Positions 44,133 through 53,036 of a stretch of DNA of 64,000 bases are shown here, piece by piece (positions within the stretch are counted from its first letter, which is position 1; each line of letters begins with the position of its first letter). The position numbers were made by a program, and so were the translations under genes. A model generated the notes under the pieces. The model saw nothing but the letters and a program-made list of their open reading frames with translations. It made no database searches and was not told the origin of the DNA. The DNA comes from JAAXKN01 sp036261625 (GTDB taxonomy: Bacteria; Bacteroidota; Ignavibacteria; Ignavibacteriales; SURF-24), in assembly GCA_036261625.1 (NCBI GenBank), contig DATAKL010000063.1, forward strand, positions 1 to 64,000, written 5' to 3'.

Positions 44133-45206
44133 TTAGAATGCTATATTTAAAAGATTCACATTATATAAAACTGTGCTGTTGTAAAGATCCTTATGCGAAA
44201 AATTTCCATTAAAGCTGTATTTGTCATTTTTATTGTAGTAGTCTTTGAATGTCGGGCCGGGGGCGATAATGTTGGCATAGGCTATCGCCCCTAATACAGG
44301 TCCCGCAAAGAAGATAGTAACAGGTACAGCGCCAAATTGTCTGCTGCCGCGCCCGATTAATAAGGCAGTTCCCAATCCGGCTCCCGCTCCCAGGAATGAG
44401 TAGCCCATGGTACCCCAGAATGTGACGTTCGGGTTATCGTTATGCCCTATAAAGTATACTAAAGCCGCGGCTCCAGTAGCGTATCCCACCCCTACACCTA
44501 CTACTGCATAAGGGGCAAGACCCAGCCCTTCGGCTCCTCCAAGGGCACCCACGCCTGCCCCGGCAAATAATGAAAAATATGCCACGGCAAAACCTGACAT
44601 GGGAGCCAGGACAAGTTCACTTGCAATAGTTCCAGCCGCGCTGCCTTTTCTTTGAAAAGTGCCCTGGACAAAAAGAAGTGAGTCTTTCTTTCTGAACTGA
44701 AGGGCCTCTTCGAAAGTAAACTGCCTGTCGAATACCAGGGTACTGTCGCTCTGGTAAAACTGCCAGATACCCCTTTCCTTTTTCACAGCTTCTGCCTCAG
44801 CCTCCTTGTATTCATCGAATAGCGCCCCGGGAACCCGGCCTGTAAAGCGCCCGTAACCAAGTGAAAGATATTCCTTGTTATAATCCAGAAGTCCCAGCGG
44901 GTAATCCTTCCGCAGGAAGACCAGTTCATAACCCTTTGCGGTATCCTGGGGAGTTAAGGCATTCAGTGTAAAATATCTGTTCAGGAAAGTCGACCTGGCA
45001 TAAACGTACGCCTTATCAGCAACAGCTTTAATACGCTGATCGGGATGATCTCTGTTCGGGGCATCGATGCCCGCAAGCTTAATAACCTTCCCGTCGGAGG
45101 TTTCAAAAAGATTGGAATCAAGAACTTTTTGGATCCTGACCCTCTGTGCCGAAACAGGAACACAAAGCATCAATATGAAGAAGAAAAGAAGAAGCCGGTT
45201 TTTCAT
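44133..45206 (-). CDS. Exported protein: degraded SNase-like domain fused to a glycine-zipper module
   Basis: Protein of 357 residues, signal peptide MKNRLLLFFFILMLCVPVSAQ. Residues about 22-150 follow the staphylococcal nuclease fold in order: RIQKVLDSNLF, KVIKLAGIDAPNRDHPDQ, KGYELVFLRKDYPLGLLDYNKEYLSLGYGRF, AEAEAVKKERGIWQ. Catalytic positions are altered: metal-binding DGD reads DSN, R35 is Lys, E43 is Asn and R87 is Glu, so nuclease activity is not expected. Residues about 190-320 form hydrophobic Gly-rich helices, and the end is FSHKDLYNST with LLNIAF. It is a tandem copy of the gene upstream, separated by 46 bp. Function unknown; possibly binding of an extracellular ligand. Confidence 0.85.
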   Translation of the reverse strand: MKNRLLLFFFILMLCVPVSAQRVRIQKVLDSNLFETSDGKVIKLAGIDAPNRDHPDQRIKAVADKAYVYARSTFLNRYFTLNALTPQDTAKGYELVFLRKDYPLGLLDYNKEYLSLGYGRFTGRVPGALFDEYKEAEAEAVKKERGIWQFYQSDSTLVFDRQFTFEEALQFRKKDSLLFVQGTFQRKGSAAGTIASELVLAPMSGFAVAYFSLFAGAGVGALGGAEGLGLAPYAVVGVGVGYATGAAALVYFIGHNDNPNVTFWGTMGYSFLGAGAGLGTALLIGRGSRQFGAVPVTIFFAGPVLGAIAYANIIAPGPTFKDYYNKNDKYSFNGNFSHKDLYNSTVLYNVNLLNIAF

Positions 45207-45252
45207 AATAATTTCCGGATTGTTGCAGACTTTAATTTTTATTGCACCTGGT

Positions 45253-46317
45253 TCAGAATGCTATTGTAAAAAGGTTCATGTTATAAAGGACCGTGCTGTT
45301 GTAAAGATCCTTATGGGAATAGGATAATCCGGCACCATCATTGGAAATTTTGTATGTTTTCGGTTTGGGGCGCGGCACCAAAGCATTAGTATAGATCATG
45401 GATCCGATAAGAGGACCGGCGAAGCCCACCACGTATGGAATGGATGACTTCCCGTTATTCATCAAAGCTGCAAGTCCTATTCCGCCAACTGCTCCAAGTG
45501 CGGCGCCTGTAAGTGTGCCCATAAAAGTAACATTGGGGTTATCGGCGTGCGCCAGAATATAAACTCCTATTCCGTTGCCGGCAATATAACCTATTCCCAA
45601 GCCTAAAAGTCCGAAAAAAGCATTATCCATCCTGTCGTTCTTCCGGTTCAGGTCGCTCACGCCTGCGAAAGCAAATCCGGTTGGAATTGAGGTCAGCAAC
45701 CCCATTATGGGCCCCAGGCACATCTCGCCAGCTATTATACCGGGCGCTGTATTGCGGCGGTATTCCACCGGCTCAGTGCGCAGTGAGACAAGTGAATCTT
45801 TCTGAATGTAACGGCTTAATTCTTCGGCACTGAAATCCCTGTCGAACGTCTCCGTACTTCCCGGAGTAATAACCTTCCAGATCCCCCTTTCATTTACCAG
45901 GGCCTCCTGTTCGGCATTTCTGTAATCGTTGTAGTATGCCTTCGGGGCCAGGCCGGTAAAGCGCCCGAAACCCTGCGAAAGATACTCTTTGTTGTAATCT
46001 ATAAGTCCAAGCGGATAATCTTTCTGCACAATTACCAGCTCATAGTCCCGGGTGCTGTCAGGCGGAACTACGGTATGGATGATAAAATACCTGTTAAGAA
46101 AAACAGATCTTGCATAAACCAGAGCCTTATCGGCAACACTTCTTAAGTAGCGGTCGGGATGATTCTTGGCAGGCACATCCAGTCCCGCAAGTTTAATCAT
46201 CCTCCCGTCGGAGAGCCCGAAAAGATTTGAATCAATAATCCTGCTGATCTTTAATGTCTGTGCTGATATGGAAAGGCACAGAATGAACATGAAAAATATT
46301 ACGAATAACTTCCTCAT
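45253..46317 (-). CDS. Exported protein: degraded SNase-like domain fused to a glycine-zipper module, second copy
   Basis: Protein of 354 residues with signal peptide MRKLFVIFFMFILCLSISAQ and the same architecture as the next gene downstream. SNase-like stretch: RIIDSNLFGLSDGRMIKLAGLDVPAK, RDYELVIVQKDYPLGLIDYNKEYLSQGFGRF, NERGIWK. The catalytic set is again lost (DSN for DGD, Lys for R35, Ala/Lys near E43, Glu for R87), so the loss predates the duplication. C-terminal glycine-zipper helices (LGLGIGYIAGNGIGVYILAHADNPNVTF, GAALGAVGGIG) end in LSYSHKDLYNST and NLFTIAF. It starts 12 bp after the DUF4139 stop, so cotranscription is very likely. Confidence 0.85.
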   Translation of the reverse strand: MRKLFVIFFMFILCLSISAQTLKISRIIDSNLFGLSDGRMIKLAGLDVPAKNHPDRYLRSVADKALVYARSVFLNRYFIIHTVVPPDSTRDYELVIVQKDYPLGLIDYNKEYLSQGFGRFTGLAPKAYYNDYRNAEQEALVNERGIWKVITPGSTETFDRDFSAEELSRYIQKDSLVSLRTEPVEYRRNTAPGIIAGEMCLGPIMGLLTSIPTGFAFAGVSDLNRKNDRMDNAFFGLLGLGIGYIAGNGIGVYILAHADNPNVTFMGTLTGAALGAVGGIGLAALMNNGKSSIPYVVGFAGPLIGSMIYTNALVPRPKPKTYKISNDGAGLSYSHKDLYNSTVLYNMNLFTIAF

Positions 46318-46329
46318 TAAAATCCCGGG

Positions 46330-47709
46330 TTAGTATGCGTATCGGACCCTGAATTTCAGCACCGTTTCTTCGTTTTTCTTTACGGGAACTTTGAATGTGA
46401 CGGTCTGGGCGTCTTTTTTCTGGTATTCTATAGAAGAAGACAATATTTCCCAGTTAAGTCCCAAAAGTCTTTCCACGTCAACCGTAACGTCCTCTTTTTT
46501 TCTGTTTCTTAACTTTATTTCGTAGGCCTGTTCATAGACCTTGTCGGATATGCGCACGTTATCGGTTTGTGTCTCCTCGGCCACGATGTCAAATGCGTCG
46601 CCGATCTTAAGTTTAATTTTTTCATCCTTGGGCGTATGGTCTATCATATCCTCGCCCACAAACTCCACTGTTTTGCCGTCGGACTTATAAACTCTAACCT
46701 TTCCTGCCGGCATAGGAAGCCCCAGGTTATTTTTCTGAGTGTTTTCAAATTCGACAGCAACGGCTACTTTGGGTTTTTGATTTTGCTGGCCATATGAGTA
46801 ATAAGGAAAACCGCTTCTGTAGAGATATTTTTTAGTTACGTTTATATTATCGGCCTGGAAAAGAGAGATCTGTTTCGATTCGTTGTTACTGAGCGTTGCG
46901 GGACGCTCCAGGTCGTAGATATGATATTCAAAGAATTCCCTTTCCTGGAACTGCTGCACTGAGGTTGCAGCCAGGTCGGTAACTTCCTTCCTGAAGACGG
47001 GTCCGGGCTGCCTTTGGGAGATAAGATTAAGGTTGCCTGCAACAAGTTTCAGTGAAGCGTTTTTATAAGCTGTACCCGACTGGTTTTCTATGCTGACCCA
47101 GGAGTTAAGCGAAATCTTTGTATCGTTTTCATTCAGGACTGCAACATACTCAGCGTGCCAGTTCATGCCGGCCGTCTGGTAAGAAACCTCCACGTCCTGA
47201 TCCTTTGCCGAGGGGGCCTTAACGGTCCATACAAGTGTAGGCCTGGTAATAAGTCCTTCGGGCAGTGAACCCACGGATATGCGGTACTTTTCGGTATTGG
47301 GAAGCATAATAAGTCCGCCGTCTTTTTTCAGGAGGACTATCTGCGATCCCTGAGCAGAAAGGAGGCGGCCTTCGAGGAGTTCATCTTTTTCGCCAATGAG
47401 CTGAATGTTCTGATCTAAGTACTTCTGCAGAATTTTTTCCATGCTTACCAGGTCGTACTGGTAGTTCTGTTCCAGGACTTCCCCCTGAAGGTTTATATGG
47501 ACGCTTGTAGGGTCGATCAGCTGAGCAACGTCGCGTATGGAAATTTCAGACTGTCCGGAATTTACGTGGAGGCGTCTGACGTCGCGGATCACCCCCAGGT
47601 TCTGGTTATAGACCGTTACAGAGAGTGACTTTTGTGCTGCCTCCTGGGCTTGAGCGGGCAGTACGGATAAGAATAAGAAAGTTACGGGTAAAAAAAGCTT
47701 CTTAAACAT
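46330..47709 (-). CDS. DUF4139-family exported protein
   Basis: Protein of 459 residues with signal peptide ending LPAQAQ. The N-terminal part (about 25-130) matches the DUF4140-like start (SLSVTVYNQNLGVIRDVRRL, SGQSEISIRDVAQLIDPTSV). The rest is the DUF4139 beta domain: WTVKAPSAKDQDVEVSYQT, MNWHAEYVAVLNENDTKISL, WVSIENQSGTAYKNASLKLVAG, ending RKKEDVTVDVERLLGLNWEIL and KNEETVLKFRVRY. The family function is unknown, but it is usually in the envelope. First gene of the operon with the three glycine-zipper paralogues; the ATG is preceded by GGAGGATC, a strong site. Whether the four act together is inference. Confidence 0.88.
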   Translation of the reverse strand: MFKKLFLPVTFLFLSVLPAQAQEAAQKSLSVTVYNQNLGVIRDVRRLHVNSGQSEISIRDVAQLIDPTSVHINLQGEVLEQNYQYDLVSMEKILQKYLDQNIQLIGEKDELLEGRLLSAQGSQIVLLKKDGGLIMLPNTEKYRISVGSLPEGLITRPTLVWTVKAPSAKDQDVEVSYQTAGMNWHAEYVAVLNENDTKISLNSWVSIENQSGTAYKNASLKLVAGNLNLISQRQPGPVFRKEVTDLAATSVQQFQEREFFEYHIYDLERPATLSNNESKQISLFQADNINVTKKYLYRSGFPYYSYGQQNQKPKVAVAVEFENTQKNNLGLPMPAGKVRVYKSDGKTVEFVGEDMIDHTPKDEKIKLKIGDAFDIVAEETQTDNVRISDKVYEQAYEIKLRNRKKEDVTVDVERLLGLNWEILSSSIEYQKKDAQTVTFKVPVKKNEETVLKFRVRYAY

Positions 47710-47788
47710 TCAGATCCTCCGGTGAAAAGATGATCTGTAATTTAAGAAGATGGGAAATGAAAGGCAAAGCAGGAATGGATAAGTACAG

Positions 47789-47820
47789 AAAAGGGCAGGT
47801 TATAATGGCCTGCCCTTTTG
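47789..47820 (-). terminator. Rho-independent terminator of the amino-acid permease
   Basis: Eleven-pair stem AAAAGGGCAGG / CCTGCCCTTTT, nine-base loop, ending in TTTTCTGTAC on the minus strand, 5 bp after the permease stop (47825). Confidence 0.7.
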
Positions 47821-47824
47821 TAAA

Positions 47825-49342
47825 TTATTTCTGAACTTTTTCCGGTTCGTGAACCGCCATATATTGGTGCATTACGCTATGCTTGCGGCCGTAGCTGAAG
47901 TAGATTATAAATCCAATTGCAAGCCATATGAAAAGTCTCAGCCAGTTTTCCTCAGGCAGTGAGAACATGAGCATAAGGCATGTAACAATGCCGGCAATAG
48001 GGACAAAAGGAACCCATGGAGCCTTAAAGGGTCTTTCGGCCTCGGGGTGTGTTTTGCGCATAATTAAAACCGCGGCGCATACGATTACGAATGCAAAAAG
48101 GGTTCCTATATTTACCAGTTCGGCAAGTATTCTTAAAGGCAGCAAGCCGCCCAGAACGGCAACAAAAATTCCGGTAAGAATGGTGGATTTGTAGGGTGTG
48201 CGGAATTTTTCGTGCACAGAGCCGAATACGTTCTTAGGAAGCAGTCCGTCGCGCGCCATGGCAAGGAATATTCTTGGCTGGCTCAGCATCATTACCAGGA
48301 GAACCGATGTAATGCCTGCAAGAGCGCCGAAAGAGATAATGAGCTGTGCCCAGGGAAGTCCAACCTGCTTGAAAGCGTTTGAGACCGGGGCGTCGATATC
48401 AATTTTATCGTAAGGCACCATGCCTGTAATTATGGCTGAAACAGCAATATAAAGCACTGTACAGATAAGAAGCGATGCTATGATTCCGATAGGAACGTCG
48501 CGCCTGGGGTTCTTGGCCTCCTCGGCGTGGGTTGAAATTGAGTCGAAGCCTATATAGGCAAAAAATATCGTTGCCGCGGCTGCAATCATACCTACCGGGG
48601 CGCCGCCAAGGCCAGTCTGCCCGAAGACGGTTTTTCCGAAGAAGCTAATGCCCGACCATCCGAATGGAGCAAAATTGTTCGTCCAGTTAGAGGTATTAAT
48701 GTAGAATGCGCCGACAATAATAACAAAGAATACAATAATAAGTTTTATTATAACCATTGTGGCGTTAAAAGAAGCGCTTTCCCTGATTCCCTTTACGAGT
48801 ATGATAGTAACAATTGCTGCAATAATAATGGCGGGAAGGTCTATTGCAGTGCCGGTTGAGGCAAGAAGACCCGTATCGGGATTAAAGTCGAATGGCGCTC
48901 GCGTGGCCCAGAATGGAATTTTAAGTCCGAAGATTCCTATAAAGTCCTGAAAATAATGGCTCCAGCCGTGGGCCACAGTAGCCGAGGCGACTGCATATTC
49001 CAGAATAAGGTCCCAGCCGATAATCCATGCAAACATTTCGCCTAAGGTTGCATAGGCGTATGTATAGGCTGAGCCCGCCACGGGGACCATGGATGCGAAT
49101 TCGGCGTAGCAGAGGGCCGCGAAGACGCATGCAAGACCGGATACGACGAAAGAGAGAATAATTGCCGGGCCTGCTTTATCGTGGGCGGCAACGCCTGTAA
49201 GCACAAAAATACCGGTACCGATAATTGCACCAACGCCAAGTGAAGTAAGTGCAACGGGGCCCAATATTCTGCGGAGGCGGTTTTCGCCCTTCATTTCCTC
49301 AAGCAGCAGTGCCAAAGGCTTTTTTGCAAACAATTGCTTCAT
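47825..49342 (-). CDS. APC-family amino-acid permease
   Basis: Inner-membrane transporter of 505 residues with about 12-13 helices. GVGAIIGTGIFVLTG (about 36-50) is the APC substrate-binding unwound helix; YAEFASMVPVAGSAYTYAYATLGE, FAYIGFDSISTHAEEAKNPRRD and YKSTILTGI are typical of the cationic amino-acid transporter branch. Length and sequence fit a broad-specificity H+-coupled amino-acid importer (YfnA/CAT-like). Exact cargo unknown. A GCAGGTGA ribosome site precedes the ATG. Monocistronic with its own terminator. Confidence 0.93.
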   Translation of the reverse strand: MKQLFAKKPLALLLEEMKGENRLRRILGPVALTSLGVGAIIGTGIFVLTGVAAHDKAGPAIILSFVVSGLACVFAALCYAEFASMVPVAGSAYTYAYATLGEMFAWIIGWDLILEYAVASATVAHGWSHYFQDFIGIFGLKIPFWATRAPFDFNPDTGLLASTGTAIDLPAIIIAAIVTIILVKGIRESASFNATMVIIKLIIVFFVIIVGAFYINTSNWTNNFAPFGWSGISFFGKTVFGQTGLGGAPVGMIAAAATIFFAYIGFDSISTHAEEAKNPRRDVPIGIIASLLICTVLYIAVSAIITGMVPYDKIDIDAPVSNAFKQVGLPWAQLIISFGALAGITSVLLVMMLSQPRIFLAMARDGLLPKNVFGSVHEKFRTPYKSTILTGIFVAVLGGLLPLRILAELVNIGTLFAFVIVCAAVLIMRKTHPEAERPFKAPWVPFVPIAGIVTCLMLMFSLPEENWLRLFIWLAIGFIIYFSYGRKHSVMHQYMAVHEPEKVQK

Positions 49343-49517
49343 TTTTCACCTGCTTAAATTACATTTAAAGAAAATCTGGTAGTATTTTACGAAAATCGCA
49401 TATTCCGTTCTAATTTGCAACGCCAATGCAAAAAATATTAGCGGCCTCCCCTGACGGGGCCTGGGGGTGTGGGGGGATTTTTGAGGAACGCAATATGCTG
49501 TGAGCAGTAGCCTTTTA
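49343..49517. other. Short gap with a GC-rich stretch
   Basis: Contains a short GC-rich segment (GCGGCCTCCCCTGACGGGGC, 49441-49460) able to form a hairpin CCCCTGACGGGG and running into a G-rich tract. Only one copy is present in the window, so I do not assign it to a repeat family. It follows the BrnA stop, so the hairpin may also act as a terminator. Confidence 0.4.
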
Positions 49518-49862
49518 TTAAGCTGATTTTTTGAACTCTTCTAAAACTTTCTCCTGCAGGAACAGCTTGATTAAGGACTGGTACGGCACGTCCGAGCGGT
49601 TGGCCAGAACCTTCAGCTGGTCGAGCAAAGATACCGGAAGCCTTAGCGATATTGATTCTGTAGAAGGTTTCAGGTTTGGAAGAGTCACTTTCTGAGCCTT
49701 TGAAAAATCGTAATAGTCGCCCAGATCGTTCTTTTCAAAGAATTCCACTTCTTCTTCTTCCGACTTAAATTTCGGAAGAGGCTTTCTGATTACCTGCGGA
49801 TTGTAAGACACACGGGTCTCAGGATTTTCAGCTTTGTTCTTCGTTTTCTTCTTGTTGCTCAT
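49518..49862 (-). CDS. BrnA-type antitoxin (CopG-like)
   Basis: Protein of 114 residues. A charged, probably disordered N-terminus (MSNKKKTKNKAENPETR) and toxin-binding middle (LPKFKSEEEEVEFFEKNDLGDYYDFSKAQKV) precede a ribbon-helix-helix segment (about 72-110: SISLRLPVSLLDQLKVLANR ... SLIKLFLQEKVLEEF). This is the architecture of CopG-type antitoxins paired with BrnT. The ATG overlaps the toxin frame by 35 bp, so the pair is translated in coupled fashion, toxin first as in BrnT/BrnA systems. It would bind the toxin and repress the operon. Confidence 0.88.
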   Translation of the reverse strand: MSNKKKTKNKAENPETRVSYNPQVIRKPLPKFKSEEEEVEFFEKNDLGDYYDFSKAQKVTLPNLKPSTESISLRLPVSLLDQLKVLANRSDVPYQSLIKLFLQEKVLEEFKKSA

Positions 49863-50145
49863 AAGCCTTCCTTTCTTTTTTATGCATTGTCCTTGAAGAT
49901 ATAGGTCTTATTTTAGTTCCCCTGACGGTAAAAATTACTGCCAGTTTTCTGCCCAGAATAGTCCTGCCAAAGGCTTTATATCTTATTTCCAAACCCGTTG
50001 AATGGCCACTATCGTCAATAATTATTAAGGGTCTGTTATAGAATATCTGTTCGGTTTCAGACGTGGAGACCTGATGTTTTATCCAGTTTTTTTCTTTGTT
50101 CCCTTCGTCCCACTCGAACCCGTCAATATTAGAAAGATCTATCAT
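49828..50145 (-). CDS. BrnT-family ribonuclease toxin
   Basis: Protein of 105 residues from the ATG giving MIDLSNIDGFEWDEGN; an upstream ATG at 50184 would overlap the putative operator. BrnT features: FEWDEGNKEKNWIKHQVSTSE, FYNRPLIIIDDSGHSTGLEIRYKAFGRTILGRKLAVIFTVRGTKIRPISSR. BrnT is a RelE-fold RNA endonuclease that stops growth when free of antitoxin. A lysine/glutamate-rich tail (ERKAYEQQEENEEQS) extends beyond the usual end. Linked to the antitoxin by a 35-bp overlap. Confidence 0.9.
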   Translation of the reverse strand: MIDLSNIDGFEWDEGNKEKNWIKHQVSTSETEQIFYNRPLIIIDDSGHSTGLEIRYKAFGRTILGRKLAVIFTVRGTKIRPISSRTMHKKERKAYEQQEENEEQS

Positions 50146-50159
50146 AAATAAAATCGTCT

Positions 50160-50180
50160 TGTATATGTTCAAAGTATACA
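50160..50180. promoter_or_regulatory. Candidate BrnA operator
   Basis: TGTATA and TATACA are inverted around nine bases (50160-50165 and 50175-50180), starting 15 bases upstream of the toxin ATG at 50145. The position overlaps the expected promoter, and ribbon-helix-helix antitoxins bind such short half-sites. Confidence 0.45.
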
Positions 50181-50230
50181 TCAATTCTTTTTGAAAGTCA
50201 ACTCAAAGTAACCTCAGCATAATGACAAAA

Positions 50231-50252
50231 ATATTCCCCCATGGGGAAATAT
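50231..50252. promoter_or_regulatory. 22-bp palindrome between the toxin-antitoxin pair and hppA
   Basis: ATATTCCCCCA / TGGGGAAATAT is an inverted repeat with 10 of 11 pairs matched and no loop. It lies 86 bases upstream of the BrnT start and 304 upstream of hppA in a 372-base gap otherwise free of genes. A dimeric regulator site is plausible for either gene. Confidence 0.4.
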
Positions 50253-50556
50253 CTTAAATATTTTTGGATGAGGGGTGTTATTTGTGGAGAAAAAATCTTA
50301 TTTTCTACGAGTGAAGATTACTTTCTGTTCAATCCGACTATTGTTTATTCTTTTTCCGGTTGTAAGCTTTTACAAAATGCAGGACTGTATGGGTGTGTGA
50401 AATGCATATATAATTGATTGCGGGGATCCATTAATCCTGCAATCTTTTTTTTTCTCTATCCCGAAAGTGCATATTCCGCCTGTTTATCATAACGCTGATA
50501 AGCAGTTCTTTTGCCTGATATAGTTATCTAACATATAATAAAACAGGAGAGAAAAG

Positions 50557-52728
50557 ATGGAAGCCAATCTCATTTTGGCAATCAGCATACTGGGACTTTT
50601 ATTTGCCGCTTATTTAACACGCTACGTTCTAAAACAGGATACAGGATCCGCAAGGATGCAGGAGATCAGCAACGCCATCAAGGTGGGAGCCGAGGCCTTT
50701 CTGCGCCGTCAGAACAGGACCATTGTATATCTCGCCATTGCACTTGCAGCCTTCATATATATAATCTACGCTTTTGTCAGAACCCCTAACCCGCACGATC
50801 CGGCCAGTCCTTCGCAGCTAGCACTCTGGACCACAATATCTTTCGTACTCGGCGCCGCATGCTCGGTTGCAGCAGGATATATGGGAATGTGGGTTGCAAT
50901 CCGCACAAACATCAGAACAGCCGCCGCAGCCATTAAGGGAATGAACGGGGCGCTCAGGACGGCTTTAAGAGGAGGCGCTGTTTCGGGCTTCTTTGTTGTT
51001 GCAATGAGCCTCTTGGGCGTTGCAGGACTCTTTACTATTGTAAGCCGGCTTGGCGTTACAGATGACCCGGCAAAGATTCCGCTTCTTATTGTAGGCTACG
51101 GATTCGGGGCCAGCTTTGTTGCGCTTTTTGCACAGCTTGGAGGAGGCATTTATACCAAAGCTGCCGACGTAGGAGCCGACCTGGTGGGTAAGGTTGAAGC
51201 CGGAATTCCTGAAGATGACCCCCGTAACCCCGCCGTTGTGGCCGACCTGGTGGGCGATAACGTTGGCGACTGCGCAGGAAGAGGCGCCGACTTGTTTGAA
51301 TCCACAGCCGCTGAAAACATCGGCGCAATGATTCTGGCTGCGGGACTCTACCGCGCAAACGCTGCAGTGTTTGAAGCACAGGGGCTCACGCTTCTTTCAG
51401 TTCTCCTCTTCCCTCTCGTTGCACGCGCATTCGGTATCATTGCTTCAATTGTCGGTGTTCTTATTGTAAAGACAAACGAAGAAGAAGACCCTATGAATGC
51501 CTTAAACCGCGGATTCTATGTTACTGCGGGTCTGGCCATGGTTGGATTTTTTATAGCTTCAAGATGGCTTCTTGGAACTTACTATCTTAACTTCTTCTTC
51601 TGCGGTGCAATAGGCGTTTTAATTTCACTGGCTTTCGTTTATCTCACACAGTATTACACTGAGTACCGCTACCGCCCGGTTAAATATATTGCCGAGGCTT
51701 CACAGACAGGGTCTGCCACAAACATTATTGCAGGACTTGCAGTCGGCATGGAATCTACAGGCTTCCCGATCCTTGTTATCGGAACAGGCATTGTAAGCAC
51801 TTACTTCCTTGGACAGAATTCAGGACTTAAGGACGCAGGACTTTTCGGTACGGCTGTTGCAACAATGGGTATGCTTGGAACGGCAGCATACATTCTGGCC
51901 ATGGATACCTTCGGTCCCATTACAGACAACGCAGGCGGAATTGTTGAAATGAGTCAGCAGGAAGAATCGATAAGAAGAAAAACCGACAGACTGGATTCAG
52001 TTGGTAATACAACCAAGGCTCTTACAAAAGGTTATGCCGTGGGTTCAGCTGCTCTGGCAGCATTCCTTCTTTTCGGAGCCTATATTGATGAAGTAAGGAA
52101 CTATGTTCCCGGCTTTCAGCCTGTTATTAATCTTAACAAGCCTGAAGTTTTTGTCGGTGCAATCTTAGGCGCCATGCTGGTTTACATTTTCTCCTCGCTT
52201 GCAATTAAAGCTGTAGGCAAGGCAGCATATTCCATTATACGCAACGTGCGCGATCAGTTTAAGAACAATCCCGGCATTATGCTTGGAACATCAAAGCCCG
52301 ATTACGGACAGTGCGTTGACATTGCAACCAAGGCAGCGCTTCAGAAGATGGTTGTGCCGGGTTTACTGGTTGTAGGAATGACAGTTGGTGTTGGACTCAT
52401 ATTCAAGTTTGTTTATTACCTGGGCGGAGGCGCTAACAATCCCAACGGCGCAAGCGGAGCCGAGGTAGTTGGCGGGTACCTGATGGTTGCAACAATTACA
52501 GGTATTTTATTTGCGCTCTTCTTAAATAACGGCGGCGGCGCATGGGACAATGCAAAGAAGTTTATTGAAACAGGAGCCTACGGCGGAAGGCACACAGAGC
52601 CTCACAAGGCGTCAGTTGTAGGCGACACGGTAGGCGATCCGTTCAAGGATACCGCAGGTCCCTCGCTTCACGTTTTAATTAAGCTTTTAAGCACGCTGAC
52701 GCTGGTTCTGGCGCCGTTATTTATATAA
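50557..52728 (+). CDS. hppA: Membrane-bound proton-pumping pyrophosphatase
   Basis: Protein of 723 residues with about 16 helices. Catalytic loop motifs are present: GGGIYTKAADVGADLVGKVE, EDDPRNPAVVADLVGDNVGD then CAGRGADLFES (about residues 190-250), and the second-half DNAGG and GDTVGDPFKDT-type motifs near the C-terminus. At the position that separates potassium-dependent (GNTTAA) from independent enzymes this protein reads GNTTKALTKG (about 483-492), so it should be K+-independent and pump H+. It hydrolyses pyrophosphate and stores energy as a proton gradient, useful under low-energy or anaerobic conditions. Monocistronic with a good terminator. Confidence 0.95.
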   Translation: MEANLILAISILGLLFAAYLTRYVLKQDTGSARMQEISNAIKVGAEAFLRRQNRTIVYLAIALAAFIYIIYAFVRTPNPHDPASPSQLALWTTISFVLGAACSVAAGYMGMWVAIRTNIRTAAAAIKGMNGALRTALRGGAVSGFFVVAMSLLGVAGLFTIVSRLGVTDDPAKIPLLIVGYGFGASFVALFAQLGGGIYTKAADVGADLVGKVEAGIPEDDPRNPAVVADLVGDNVGDCAGRGADLFESTAAENIGAMILAAGLYRANAAVFEAQGLTLLSVLLFPLVARAFGIIASIVGVLIVKTNEEEDPMNALNRGFYVTAGLAMVGFFIASRWLLGTYYLNFFFCGAIGVLISLAFVYLTQYYTEYRYRPVKYIAEASQTGSATNIIAGLAVGMESTGFPILVIGTGIVSTYFLGQNSGLKDAGLFGTAVATMGMLGTAAYILAMDTFGPITDNAGGIVEMSQQEESIRRKTDRLDSVGNTTKALTKGYAVGSAALAAFLLFGAYIDEVRNYVPGFQPVINLNKPEVFVGAILGAMLVYIFSSLAIKAVGKAAYSIIRNVRDQFKNNPGIMLGTSKPDYGQCVDIATKAALQKMVVPGLLVVGMTVGVGLIFKFVYYLGGGANNPNGASGAEVVGGYLMVATITGILFALFLNNGGGAWDNAKKFIETGAYGGRHTEPHKASVVGDTVGDPFKDTAGPSLHVLIKLLSTLTLVLAPLFI

Positions 52729-52745
52729 TATGTTTCTAAAGCAAT

Positions 52746-52776
52746 AAAAAAGGCTGCTTTTCGGGCAGCCTTTTTT
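52746..52776 (+). terminator. Rho-independent terminator of hppA
   Basis: AAAAAAGGCTGC / GCAGCCTTTTTT hairpin (six G/C-containing pairs plus A-T pairs) with a short loop and a T run, 18 bases after the hppA stop. Confidence 0.9.
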
Positions 52777-53036
52777 ATTTTGGTTTTCTTTTATTTAACT
52801 TATCCTTAGCCTAACTTTCTTCCCTTTCACGGAAGTCCGTTCTGCAGCCGATGGCGCCGTTGCAGGAGTTTGTGATTCCTGAAATTAAGGGGGACAAACC
52901 TATTATTCCCATATATCTTGACTCCTCTTCCCCTATGAAAAGCCAGGATAGCCTGGCAAGTTTTCTAAAAAAAGTGATGATTTTTTACTTATTATTTATA
53001 TATTAGTCTTAAATATCAGGAATATCTGGGGTCGAA
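52777..53036. other. Intergenic region, no gene seen
   Basis: The remainder of the 308-base gap after hppA shows no ORF or repeat. The 3' part (52980-53030) is very AT-rich and probably holds the promoter of the REC-PAS gene. Confidence 0.4.
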
